This document shows, piece after piece, positions 46,321 through 54,257 of a DNA stretch of 64,000 nucleotides (position 1 is its first letter; each line of letters opens with the position of its first letter). Under the pieces are notes generated by a model. The model searched no databases, was not told the DNA's origin, and was given only the letters and a program-made list of their open reading frames with translations. Made by a program: the position numbers and the translations under genes. This DNA is from Umezawaea tangerina (GTDB lineage Bacteria > Actinomycetota > Actinomycetes > Mycobacteriales > Pseudonocardiaceae), in assembly GCF_003002815.1 (NCBI RefSeq), contig NZ_PVTF01000006.1:434001-498000 (forward strand). Direction: 5' to 3'.

Positions 46321-47230
46321 TGAGGGTCACCTTCGAGATCGCCCCCTGGGAGACCTCCCAGGACTCGAGGATCTTGGTGTAGGTGCCGTCGTCGACGAGC
46401 GCCTGCAACGCCGCCTGGATCGACTTGCTGAGCTGCGGGTTGTCCTTGTTCACGCCGATGCCGTACGGGCCGCCGTTGATCGGGTCGGCCTTCACGACCT
46501 CGAAGTACTCGCCCTTGCCCGCGGTCTGCGCCACGTACACGGCGGTCGGCAGGTCGTTGAGGATCGCGGCGACGCGGCCGGTGCGCAGCTGGTTCTGGTT
46601 CTGGGTGTCGCTGTCGGTCGCCGTCACGGTCACCTCGCCCTTGCCCGCGGCGACGCACTTCGTGCTCTGCTCCTTGGCGTAGGCCTCCTGGCTGCTGCCG
46701 AGGTTGACCGCGACGCCCTTGCCGCACAGGTCGTCCGGGCCCTTGACCGAGCTGGGGTTGCCCTTCTGGACCATGATCGTGATGCCGGAGGTGAAGTAGT
46801 CGACGAAGTCGATCGCCTGCTGGCGCTCGGCGGTGTCGTTCATCGCGGCCATCGTCATGTCGATCCGGCCGGACTGGAGGCTGGTGATCAACGAGCTGAA
46901 CGCCATGTCGCTGTACTCGACCTTGAGGCCGAGCTTGGCCGCGATGGCCTTGGCGAGGTCCACCTCGGACCCGATCGCCGTCTTGCCGTCCTCGGCGTAG
47001 AAGTTGTTCGGCGGGTTCTGGATGTTGGAGCCGACCTTCAGTGTGCCGGCGGACACGATCGCGGGCGGCAGACCGGCCGCGAGCGCGTCGTCCTTCTTCA
47101 CCGAGGACACGATCGACTCGGTCGACGGCTTGGCCCCACCGGACGCGGCGGGTGGGGCCGCGTCCGGGTTCGCGCAGGCCACGAGGGTGGACAGCGCGAC
47201 TGCGGTCATGGCGAACCTTCGGATCAACAC
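46310..47230 (-). CDS. Amino-acid ABC importer, solute-binding lipoprotein
   Basis: 306 residues. The lipobox LVAC gives Cys19 as the lipid-modified residue. The mature part is a family 3 solute-binding protein: LKVGSNIQNPPNNFYAEDGK, GSEVDLAKAIAAKLGL, FVDYFTSGITIMVQKG. The GTG at 47230 has GGAGG upstream. It is the first gene of the operon lipoprotein-permease-ATPase-PLP/regulator fusion. The ligand is probably a polar amino acid; which one cannot be read from sequence. Confidence 0.93.
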   Translation of the reverse strand: MLIRRFAMTAVALSTLVACANPDAAPPAASGGAKPSTESIVSSVKKDDALAAGLPPAIVSAGTLKVGSNIQNPPNNFYAEDGKTAIGSEVDLAKAIAAKLGLKVEYSDMAFSSLITSLQSGRIDMTMAAMNDTAERQQAIDFVDYFTSGITIMVQKGNPSSVKGPDDLCGKGVAVNLGSSQEAYAKEQSTKCVAAGKGEVTVTATDSDTQNQNQLRTGRVAAILNDLPTAVYVAQTAGKGEYFEVVKADPINGGPYGIGVNKDNPQLSKSIQAALQALVDDGTYTKILESWEVSQGAISKVTLNGK

Positions 47231-47369
47231 GGCGCCTCCAGGTGTGGTGGCGAAAAGCTACAACTCCTTGTTGAAGAAGTCCACAGCGAGTTGAAATGAA
47301 CCGGGGAATCCTGTGGCCCGTTCGTTCGTTGAACGGGGCAGAAGGACTGCTGTCGAGCTAGGAGGACAC

Positions 47370-47741
47370 ATGGCCACGGTGGAGCTGACCACGAAGAACT
47401 TCGACGAGGTCGTCGGTGGTTCGGACATGGTCCTGGTCGACTTCTGGGCCTCGTGGTGCGGTCCGTGCCGCCAGTTCGGTCCCGTGTACGACAAGTCGTC
47501 CGAGAAGCACGGCGACATCGTGTTCGGCAAGGTCGACACCGAGGCGCAGCAGGAGCTGGCGGCGACCTTCCAGGTCCGGTCCATCCCCACGCTGATGATC
47601 GTCCGCGAGGGCGTCGTGCTCTACGCGCAGCCCGGCGCGCTGCCCGAGGCCGCGCTGGAGGACCTGATCGACCAGGCCCGCAAGGTCGACATGGACGAGG
47701 TCCGCAAGGAGGCGGAGGCGCAGCAGGCGCCCGCCGAGTAG
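47370..47741 (+). CDS. trxA: Thioredoxin
   Basis: 123 residues with the active site WCGPC (Cys30, Cys33) and the cis-Pro in SIPTLMI. The last 15 residues form an extra acidic tail (DMDEVRKEAEAQQAPAE), slightly longer than the usual 105-110 residues. It reduces disulfides in the cytoplasm with thioredoxin reductase. GGAGG precedes the ATG. It is divergent from the amino-acid importer operon and has its own terminator. Confidence 0.95.
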   Translation: MATVELTTKNFDEVVGGSDMVLVDFWASWCGPCRQFGPVYDKSSEKHGDIVFGKVDTEAQQELAATFQVRSIPTLMIVREGVVLYAQPGALPEAALEDLIDQARKVDMDEVRKEAEAQQAPAE

Positions 47742-47749
47742 TCAGCGGT

Positions 47750-47782
47750 GCGGCGACCGGGGTCACGGATCCCGGTCGCCGC
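47750..47782 (+). terminator. Terminator of the thioredoxin gene
   Basis: A perfect 12-bp stem GCGGCGACCGGG / CCCGGTCGCCGC around a 9-nt loop, 8 bp after the stop. The following 300 bp to 48099 hold no gene that I can support. Confidence 0.85.
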
Positions 47783-48050
47783 CCATCGCGCAGGCGCCCC
47801 TTGGCGGCGCGACCCGGTCGCGCTCCGACGACCTGCTCGCCTTGCTCTTGTCACCCCGCACCGGAAACACGATCGACCCCGCCGCTGTGCCGCAGATCTT
47901 GCCGCACCGGCCACTTCACCATTCCCCGCAGCGTGACCGCCGTCGACCCGACGTTGTCCACAAAGGACCGGAAAGCCGACGAGCCCCATCACGCGTTGTG
48001 CCGCCCATGCCCGTCGGGCAACCACTGCCGAGGTTCACCACACCGGGGTG

Positions 48051-48075
48051 GTTGGTTCGTCTCAACAGGGGGTAA
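48051..48075 (+). promoter_or_regulatory. Possible SigB/SigF-type stress promoter
   Basis: GTTGGT and GGGTAA, 13 bp apart, resemble the GTTT-N14-GGGTA stress-sigma consensus, upstream of the membrane-protein trio. The spacing from start (25 bp) leaves room for GAGGAGG. Only moderate similarity. Confidence 0.4.
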
Positions 48076-48099
48076 CCGCCGGTCAGAGAGGAGGCGGTC

Positions 48100-48498
48100 A
48101 TGGACAGCGGTGTGCAGGAAGCGTCGACCGCACAGCTCGTGGGCAAGCTGTCGGAACAGGTCAGCAGGCTCGCCCAGGAGGAGATCAAGCTCGCGGTCGC
48201 GGAGTTGCAGGCCAAGGGCAAGAAGGTCGGCGTGGGAGCCGGGCTGTTCGGCGGGGCCGGTGTGCTCGCGTGGTTCGGCGTCATGTCGCTGATCGCCGGA
48301 CTCGTGCTGCTCCTGGCCACGGTGATGGCGCCCTGGCTCGCGGCGTTCGTCGTCGCGGTCGGCGTGTTCGTGATCGCCGGCATCGTCGCCCTGGTGGGCA
48401 AGAAGCAGATCGACAAGGGCACCCCTCCCGTTCCGGAGGAGGCCATCCAGGGCGTGAAGCAGGACATCGCCACGGTCAGCGAGAGGGCACACCGATGA
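48100..48498 (+). CDS. Actinobacterial holin-X-type (phage holin superfamily III) membrane protein
   Basis: 132 residues. An amphipathic N-terminal helix (TAQLVGKLSEQVSRLAQEEIKLAVAEL in parts) is followed by two transmembrane helices (about 45-75 and 78-100). Despite the family name these are chromosomal proteins, not lysis genes. They recur with DUF3618 and DUF4235 neighbours, as here, where all three genes overlap. A role in envelope stress is assumed in general but not shown. Confidence 0.85.
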   Translation: MDSGVQEASTAQLVGKLSEQVSRLAQEEIKLAVAELQAKGKKVGVGAGLFGGAGVLAWFGVMSLIAGLVLLLATVMAPWLAAFVVAVGVFVIAGIVALVGKKQIDKGTPPVPEEAIQGVKQDIATVSERAHR

Positions 48499-49076
48499 GC
48501 GGCAAGGAAGTCCCCACCGACCCGGCGGCGCTGCGCGCCGACATAGAGAAGACGCGGCAGGACCTCGGTGACACGGTGGAAGCACTCGTGCACAAGGTGG
48601 ACGTGCCCGCGCGGGCGAAGGAGAAGACGTTGCAGGCCAAGGACAAGGCCACCGAGGCGGCGGTGAACGCCAAGGACGCGGCAGCCGCGAAGGCGGTGCA
48701 GGCCAAGGAGAAGGTGACCGAGGCCGCCGCCGCGCTGCCCGCGCAGGTGAACCTCAAGGCCCAGCAGGCGAAGGCGAAAGCCGCCACCGCGACGGCACAG
48801 GCCGTGGACGCGCTTCCGCCCCAGGTGACCGAGAAGGTCGACCAGGCGAAGGCCAAGGTCGGCGAGGCCGCCTCGCACGTGGCCGACGCGATCCCGCCGC
48901 AGGTGACCGCGAAGGTGGACCAGGCCAAGGAGAAGGCGGCCGAGGTCGTCGACTCGCTGCCCGAGCCGGTGGCGCAGCGCGTCGAGCAGGCCCGCAAGCA
49001 CCCGGCCGTGACGGGAGCCGTCATCGCGGCCGTCCTGTTCGTGCTGTGGAAGCTCACCCGGCGCGGGAGGGCCTGA
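48495..49076 (+). CDS. DUF3618 protein with long helical repeat region
   Basis: 193 residues. The N-terminus PAALRADIEKTRQDLGDTVEAL is the DUF3618 signature. It is followed by Ala/Lys-rich repeats (AKEKTLQAKDKATEAA, LPPQVTEKVDQAKAKVGEAA, IPPQVTAKVDQAKEKAAEVV) and a single C-terminal membrane helix (AVTGAVIAAVLFVLWKL). The repeated PPQVTxKVDQAK block suggests an extended helical rod anchored to the membrane. It overlaps both neighbours by stop-start overlaps. Confidence 0.88.
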   Translation: MSGKEVPTDPAALRADIEKTRQDLGDTVEALVHKVDVPARAKEKTLQAKDKATEAAVNAKDAAAAKAVQAKEKVTEAAAALPAQVNLKAQQAKAKAATATAQAVDALPPQVTEKVDQAKAKVGEAASHVADAIPPQVTAKVDQAKEKAAEVVDSLPEPVAQRVEQARKHPAVTGAVIAAVLFVLWKLTRRGRA

Positions 49077-49357
49077 TGAACAAGCTCCTCTACAAGCCGC
49101 TGGGCATGCTCGTCGGCGTGCTGGGCGGCGTGCTCGCCAGCGCCGCGTTCGGCCAGGTCTGGAAGCTCGCCACCGGCGAGAAGGAAGCGCCCAGCGCCAC
49201 GCAGCAGGACCGCAAGTGGAGCGAGGTGCTGATCGCCGCGACCGTGCAGGGCGCGATCTTCGGCCTGGTCAAGGCCGCGATCGACCGCGGCGGCGCCACC
49301 GGGTTCGACAAGCTCACCGGCGAGTGGCCGGGCGACAAGCGCGACATGGACAACTGA
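49076..49357 (+). CDS. DUF4235 membrane protein
   Basis: 93 residues, two membrane segments (LVGVLGGVLASAAFGQVW and VLIAATVQGAIFGLVKAAI). LYKPLGMLVG at the start and DRGG near the end are typical for the family. The ATG shares one base with the stop of the DUF3618 gene. It closes the three-gene operon and is followed by a UUCG-loop terminator. Confidence 0.88.
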   Translation: MNKLLYKPLGMLVGVLGGVLASAAFGQVWKLATGEKEAPSATQQDRKWSEVLIAATVQGAIFGLVKAAIDRGGATGFDKLTGEWPGDKRDMDN

Positions 49358-49405
49358 GCCGACCGAGTCGGCTGGGCCGACCGCGACCGCCTCCCACCAC
49401 CACCG

Positions 49406-49437
49406 AAGCGCCCGTTCCGTTCGCGGAACGGGCGCTT
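49406..49437 (+). terminator. UUCG-tetraloop terminator
   Basis: A perfect 14-bp stem AAGCGCCCGTTCCG / CGGAACGGGCGCTT closed by the very stable loop TTCG. It ends the holin-X/DUF3618/DUF4235 operon. The rest of the gap to 49604 shows no gene. Confidence 0.92.
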
Positions 49438-49604
49438 CTCGTCGTGACCCGGTTGCGGTCTTGACAGGAGGGCACGGTGGGCGCAGTTTGTTGCGTGTGA
49501 CGGAACGCTGTGCGTGCTGCGCAACGACCGACGGTCCGGCAAGAACTTGAACGCGCAACTACCATGGCCGGTGGCAGCACGACCAGCGACCGAGGGAGCA
49601 CGTA

Positions 49605-50123
49605 ATGCCACAGCCAGAGGGCGCCGAGCTGGACCGCATCCGGGCCCACCGCGATGAGCTCAGGGGCAAGTACCTCAAGCCGCTCGCCGACCGCGGCCTG
49701 GCGCCGACGCAGGGCGTGCACCACATCGCCCTGGTCTGCCGCGACGTGGAGACGACGATCAAGTTCTACCAGGAGCTGCTGGGGTTCCCGCTGGTCGAGC
49801 TCGTGGAGAACCGCGACTACGCGGGGTCCAGCCACTTCTTCTTCGACATCGGCAACCGCAACCTGCTGGGGTTCTTCGACTTCCCCGGCCACGACCACGC
49901 GGACTACCAGGAGACCATCGGCGCCGTGCAGCACCTGGCGCTGTCGGTGTCGGCCGAGCAGTTCGCCGCGGGCAAGGCCAAGCTCGAGGCCGAGGGCGTC
50001 GAGTACCTCGGCCCGGACCGCGGTGTCGAGGACAGCGTCTACTTCCGCGACCCCAACGGCGTGGGGATCGAGTTCTACCGCGAGGAACTGGCAGTCTTCG
50101 ACGGTGAACGACTGATGGGCTGA
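49605..50123 (+). CDS. VOC-family (glyoxalase/dioxygenase fold) metalloprotein
   Basis: 172 residues. Metal ligands are visible: His in [12 protein letters not shown], His in [10 protein letters not shown] and Glu in [11 protein letters not shown]. About 35 extra residues precede the fold ([20 protein letters not shown]). It lies 43 bp before the mycothiol-linked dehydrogenase gene in the same direction, so it may act on a mycothiol conjugate or a related aldehyde. The exact reaction is unknown. Confidence 0.85.
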   Translation: MPQPEGAELDRIRAHRDELRGKYLKPLADRGLAPTQGVHHIALVCRDVETTIKFYQELLGFPLVELVENRDYAGSSHFFFDIGNRNLLGFFDFPGHDHADYQETIGAVQHLALSVSAEQFAAGKAKLEAEGVEYLGPDRGVEDSVYFRDPNGVGIEFYREELAVFDGERLMG

Positions 50124-50166
50124 CCGAGCAGTACGACGGCGCACGGCGAAAGACGGAGGACGAAAA

Positions 50167-51252
50167 GTGGCGCAGGAAGTCAGCGGTGTGATCGCTCGGG
50201 GCAAGGGGCTGCCGGTCGAGTTGACGACCATCGTGATCCCGGACCCCGGCCCCGGCGAGGCGGTGGTGAGGATCCAGGCCTGCGGGGTCTGCCACACCGA
50301 CCTGCACTACCGCGAGGGCGGCATCAACGACGACTTCCCGTTCCTGCTCGGCCACGAGGCCGCGGGTGTCGTGGAGCAGGTCGGCGAGGGCGTCACCGAC
50401 GTCGAGCCCGGCGACTTCGTCGTGCTGAACTGGCGCGCGGTGTGCGGGGCCTGCCGGGCGTGCAAGCGCGGCAGGCCGTGGTACTGCTTCAACACCCACA
50501 ACGCGGCCCAGCCGATGACGCTCAAGGACGGCACCGCGCTGTCCCCCGCCCTCGGCATCGGCGCGTTCGCGGAGAAGACCCTGGTGCACTCGGGCCAGTG
50601 CACGAAGGTCGACCCGTCGGCCCGCCCGGCCGCCGTCGGCCTGCTCGGCTGCGGCGTGATGGCCGGTCTGGGCGCCGCGATGAACACCGGCAACGTGGGC
50701 CGCGGCGACTCGGTCGCGATCATCGGCTGCGGCGGTGTCGGCGACGGCGCGGTGGCGGGCGCGCGGCTGGCGGGCGCGGCGAAGATCATCGCGGTCGACA
50801 CCGACCCGCGGAAGCTGGAGTGGGCCAAGGGCTTCGGCGCCACCCACTTCGTCAACGCCCGCGAGGTGGACGCGGTCGAGGCGATCAAGGAGCTGACCGA
50901 CGGCTTCGGCGCGGACGTCGTGATCGACGCGGTCGGCCGCCCGGAGACGTGGAAGCAGGCGTTCCACGCCCGCGACCTGGCGGGCACGGTCGTCCTGGTC
51001 GGCGTGCCGACGCCGGACATGAAGATCGAGATGCCGCTGATCGACTTCTTCGGCCACGGCGGCTCGCTCAAGTCCAGCTGGTACGGCGACTGCCTGCCCA
51101 GCCGCGACTTCCCGATGCTCGTGGACCTCTACCTGCAGGGCCGGTTCGACCTCGACGCGTTCGTCAGCGAGGAGATCCCGCTCGACGGCGTCGAGGGCGC
51201 GTTCGAGAAGATGCACAAGGGCGACGTGCTGCGCTCGGTGGTGGTCTTCTGA
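50167..51252 (+). CDS. mscR: S-(hydroxymethyl)mycothiol dehydrogenase (zinc alcohol dehydrogenase)
   Basis: 361 residues. Catalytic zinc: Cys in [11 protein letters not shown], His-Glu in GHEAAG and a later Cys in LLGCGVMAG. The structural zinc site is [15 protein letters not shown], four cysteines. The NAD motif is [18 protein letters not shown]. The sequence fits the NAD/mycothiol-dependent formaldehyde dehydrogenase group, which oxidises the formaldehyde-mycothiol adduct to S-formylmycothiol and can also reduce S-nitrosomycothiol. The MBL hydrolase that overlaps its end completes the path. Confidence 0.88.
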   Translation: MAQEVSGVIARGKGLPVELTTIVIPDPGPGEAVVRIQACGVCHTDLHYREGGINDDFPFLLGHEAAGVVEQVGEGVTDVEPGDFVVLNWRAVCGACRACKRGRPWYCFNTHNAAQPMTLKDGTALSPALGIGAFAEKTLVHSGQCTKVDPSARPAAVGLLGCGVMAGLGAAMNTGNVGRGDSVAIIGCGGVGDGAVAGARLAGAAKIIAVDTDPRKLEWAKGFGATHFVNAREVDAVEAIKELTDGFGADVVIDAVGRPETWKQAFHARDLAGTVVLVGVPTPDMKIEMPLIDFFGHGGSLKSSWYGDCLPSRDFPMLVDLYLQGRFDLDAFVSEEIPLDGVEGAFEKMHKGDVLRSVVVF

Positions 51253-51851
51253 TGCGGGTCGACCACGGCGTCACCTCCGGCACGTTCTCGTTGGACGGCC
51301 AGACCTTCGACGTGGACAACAACGTCTGGGTGCTGGGCGACGACGCCGAGTGCGTGGTGGTCGACGCCCCGCACGACGTGGACGCGATCCTCAAGGTCGT
51401 GGACGGCCGTCGGGTGGTGGCGATCCTGGCCACGCACGCGCACGACGACCACGTGCGGGTGGCCCCGGCGCTGTCCGAGGCCACCGGCGCCCCGGTGCTG
51501 CTGCACCCGGCCGACCGGGTCGTGTGGGACCTCACGCACCCCGACCGCGCGCCGGACGGCGAGCTGGCGGACGGGCAGGTGATCACCGTCGGCGGCGGGG
51601 ACGTCCACGTGCTGCACACGCCGGGCCACGCGCCCGGCGCGGTCTGCTTCCACGTGCCGTCGCTCGGTGTCGTGTTCACCGGCGACACGCTGTTCAACGG
51701 CGGCCCCGGCGCGACGGGCCGGTCCTACTCGGACTTCGACACGATCGTCGCGTCGATTAAGGCCCGGCTCCTCCCGCTGCCGCCGGACACGATCGTCCAC
51801 ACCGGACACGGCGACAGCACGACCATCGCCGCGGAGACCGCGAACGTCTGA
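51252..51851 (+). CDS. MBL-fold hydrolase, probable S-formylmycothiol hydrolase
   Basis: 199 residues. The metal motif THAHDDH, a further His in HTPGHAPG, Asp in FTGDTLF and His in VHTGHGD give a full binuclear site. MBL enzymes directly coupled to the mycothiol-dependent formaldehyde dehydrogenase are thought to free mycothiol and formate from the formyl thioester. The ATG shares a base with the dehydrogenase stop. Confidence 0.87.
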   Translation: MRVDHGVTSGTFSLDGQTFDVDNNVWVLGDDAECVVVDAPHDVDAILKVVDGRRVVAILATHAHDDHVRVAPALSEATGAPVLLHPADRVVWDLTHPDRAPDGELADGQVITVGGGDVHVLHTPGHAPGAVCFHVPSLGVVFTGDTLFNGGPGATGRSYSDFDTIVASIKARLLPLPPDTIVHTGHGDSTTIAAETANV

Positions 51852-51862
51852 CCCGCAACGGT

Positions 51863-51888
51863 TCCGGGGAGCCCGCGGGCTCCCCGGA
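51863..51888. terminator. Palindromic bidirectional terminator
   Basis: A perfect 26-bp palindrome starting TCCGGGGAGCCCG, between the convergent MBL and crotonase genes, 12 bp and 6 bp from their stops. Confidence 0.85.
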
Positions 51889-51893
51889 CCGGG

Positions 51894-52661
51894 TCAGAAC
51901 CGCGGCGCCCGCTTCTCCAGGAACGCCGCCACTCCCTCGGCGTACTCGGCGCTGTGCACTGCCTCGTCGTAGAGCGCCCGCACGGCCTCGTCCTCCTCGT
52001 GCATGCCGTCGGTGATGCCGGTGACGATCGTCTTAGCGCCGCGCAGGCTCACCTGGGCCCGCGACGCGATCGTCATCGCCAGCTCGCGCACCCGCGCGTC
52101 GACCGCCTCGGCCTCGTGGATCTCGTTGACCAGGCCGATCCGCAGCGCCGTCGACGCGTCGATGATCTCGCCACTGAACAGGATCTGCTTCGCCCACGAC
52201 GGGCCGACCGCCTCGACCAGCCGCTTGGTGGAGGTGAAGTTGTAGACGATGCCGAGCTTCGCGGGCGTGATGCCGAACCGCGCGCCCGCCTCGGCGATCC
52301 GGATGTCGCACGCCAGCGCCATCTCGCAGCCGCCGCCGATGCAGAACCCGGAGATCGCCGCGATCGTCGGCTTGCCCAGCGTCGCGATCGCCCGCTCCCC
52401 GTTGTGCACCGCCTCGCCGTACCGCGCCGCGCCGTCCGCGCCCTTGCGCAGCGTCGAGAACTCGCCGATGTCCGCCCCCGCCGAGAAGTGCTCGCCCCCG
52501 CGCAGGACCAGCACCCGGATCTCGTCGTCGTGGCGCACGAGGTCGAGCAGGGAGGGCAGCGCGGACCACATGTCGTAGCTCATCGCGTTGCGCTTGGCGG
52601 GCCGGTCGATGGTCAGGGTGGCGACCGGACCGGCCGTGTCGAGGATCAGGTGCTCACTCAC
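51894..52661 (-). CDS. Enoyl-CoA hydratase/isomerase (crotonase) family
   Basis: 255 residues. The oxyanion hole is HFSAGADIGEF and GFCIGGGCEMALACD; the Glu of GGGCE corresponds to one of the two hydratase catalytic residues. The second Glu region (PExxLG) reads TPAKLGIVYNF, so that residue is missing and hydratase activity is doubtful. It may act as an isomerase or on another acyl-CoA. It stands alone with a GTG start. Confidence 0.85.
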   Translation of the reverse strand: MSEHLILDTAGPVATLTIDRPAKRNAMSYDMWSALPSLLDLVRHDDEIRVLVLRGGEHFSAGADIGEFSTLRKGADGAARYGEAVHNGERAIATLGKPTIAAISGFCIGGGCEMALACDIRIAEAGARFGITPAKLGIVYNFTSTKRLVEAVGPSWAKQILFSGEIIDASTALRIGLVNEIHEAEAVDARVRELAMTIASRAQVSLRGAKTIVTGITDGMHEEDEAVRALYDEAVHSAEYAEGVAAFLEKRAPRF

Positions 52662-52781
52662 CCGACGAGCCTACTGGGACCGTTCCCGCCCCCGGTTCGA
52701 CGGGAGTCGAACCTGAGGTGATTCCCGGAGTGGCCTCAGGTCCGGCTGCCGCGGGCCTGGATCGGCCTTAGCCTGTCCGGT

Positions 52782-53870
52782 ATGCGAATCCTGCTGGCCA
52801 CGACCTCCGGAGCGGGGCACTTCGGTCCGCTGCTGCCGTTCGGCGCGGCGTTCCGGGCGCTCGGCCACGACGTCCGCGTCGCCGCGCCCCGGTCGTTCTC
52901 CGCCGCCGTCGTCCGCGCGGGCTACCCGTACCTGCCGTGCGACGACGTGCCCGCGGACGAGATCGCCGCCGTCTACGAGGGCGCGGAGTCGAAGTCCGCC
53001 GCGGAGCAGAACCTCATGGCCGCCAGGGTCTTCACCGACCTCGCCCCGCGCGCCATCCTGCCCGGCATGCTCGCCGCGTTCGCCGACTGGCGCCCGGACC
53101 TGCTCGTCCGCGAGTTCGGCGAACTGGGCTCCTTCATCGCCGCCGAGGTCAACGCCGTCCCCCAGATCCAGGTACTGGTCGGCCTGCGCCGCTTCCACGA
53201 CCTCATGAAGCCGGTCGTCTCCACGCACCTCAGCCCCCTCGCCGAGGCCCACGGCGTCCCCGTCGACCGCCTGTGGACCCTCCCCACCGCCTCCCTCGTC
53301 CCCGCGTCGTTCGACGAGCCCGGCCCCGACGTGATCCACCGCTTCCGCGCCGACACCCCATCCCCGGTTCCGTCCACACAGGACACTCCCCTGGTCTACG
53401 CCTCCTTCGGCACCGTCTCCGGCTCCATCCCCTTCGCCCGCGACGCCTTCACCGCCACCGTCCGCACCCTGTCCACCCTGCCGATCCGCGTGCTCGTCAC
53501 CATCGGCGACGAAGGCGACCCCGCCGACTGGGCCTGGGTGCCGGACAACGTCCGCGTGGAGAAGTGGCTCCCCCAGCACGAAGCCCTCCGCGGCGCCTCC
53601 GCCCAGGTCTGCCACGGCGGCATGGGCTCCGTCCTGGGCGCCCTCACCGCGGGCGTCCCCACGGTCGTCCTCCCCCAGTTCGCCGACCACCCCGACAACG
53701 CCGAACGCCTCGCCGCCACCGGCGCGGGCCTCCGCGTCGACACCCCCGACACCCTCCTCGACGCCGTGTGCAGGGTGCTCGACGACCCCTCGTTCCGCAC
53801 CGCCGCCCACCGCGTCGCCACCGAGATCGCCGCCCTCCCACCCGCCGGCAACGCCCTCGACCTGGTGTGA
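52782..53870 (+). CDS. MGT/UGT-type glycosyltransferase (GT-B)
   Basis: 362 residues in two Rossmann-like halves. The N-terminus MRILLATTSGAGHFGPLLPF binds the acceptor, and the C-terminal half has VRVEKWLPQHEALRGASAQVCHGGMGS and VVLPQFADHPDNAERLAATGAG, the nucleotide-sugar motif of GT1 macrolide-type enzymes. It is shorter than the usual 390-420 residues. With no other biosynthetic genes beside it, it may inactivate foreign macrolides or decorate a metabolite made elsewhere. Confidence 0.88.
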   Translation: MRILLATTSGAGHFGPLLPFGAAFRALGHDVRVAAPRSFSAAVVRAGYPYLPCDDVPADEIAAVYEGAESKSAAEQNLMAARVFTDLAPRAILPGMLAAFADWRPDLLVREFGELGSFIAAEVNAVPQIQVLVGLRRFHDLMKPVVSTHLSPLAEAHGVPVDRLWTLPTASLVPASFDEPGPDVIHRFRADTPSPVPSTQDTPLVYASFGTVSGSIPFARDAFTATVRTLSTLPIRVLVTIGDEGDPADWAWVPDNVRVEKWLPQHEALRGASAQVCHGGMGSVLGALTAGVPTVVLPQFADHPDNAERLAATGAGLRVDTPDTLLDAVCRVLDDPSFRTAAHRVATEIAALPPAGNALDLV

Positions 53871-53954
53871 CTTCTCCGCCGCCACCTGCGGCGGACCACT
53901 CCGTCAGGCACAATCGGTTCGCCAACCGAAGTATTCGACCTGGAGTGGCAACGC

Positions 53955-54257
53955 ATGGTGCTGGTGTGGGTCGTCGGAGTGGTCGTGCTGGTCGCCGCCG
54001 GGTTCGGGGCGGTGGTGCTGCCGTGGTGGCGGGCGCGCGAGGTGGAGCGGCGGACGGCGTGGTCGGCGGCGCGGGCGGCGATCGAGAGCGCCGGGGTGAG
54101 TCGGGATGCCTCGATGTCCCGTGTGGACGAGGCGGAGCGGTTGTTGGCGAAGGCGGAGGCGATCGCGGCCGACCGGGGTGGAACGGCGGCGGCCAGGACC
54201 GCGTCGGAGTGCGCGAGCCGGGCCGACCGGTTGTGGCGGGAGGCCGTTGATGGGTAG
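53955..54257 (+). CDS. Small N-anchored membrane protein (DUF6403-like)
   Basis: 100 residues. One N-terminal membrane helix (WVVGVVVLVAAGFGAVVLPWW) is followed by a soluble helical part, WSAARAAIESAGVSRDASMSRVDEAERLLAKAEAIA in pieces, that ends ADRLWREAV. It resembles the DUF6403 family; that assignment is from memory of pattern. It starts the three-gene cassette, overlapping the next gene by 8 bp. GGAG lies upstream of the ATG. Confidence 0.7.
   Translation: MVLVWVVGVVVLVAAGFGAVVLPWWRAREVERRTAWSAARAAIESAGVSRDASMSRVDEAERLLAKAEAIAADRGGTAAARTASECASRADRLWREAVDG

Noticed and set aside
48100-48498. Prophage or lysis cassette because of the holin-like name
   Set aside because: The gene belongs to a chromosomal membrane-protein trio; there are no endolysin, integrase or structural genes anywhere in the window.
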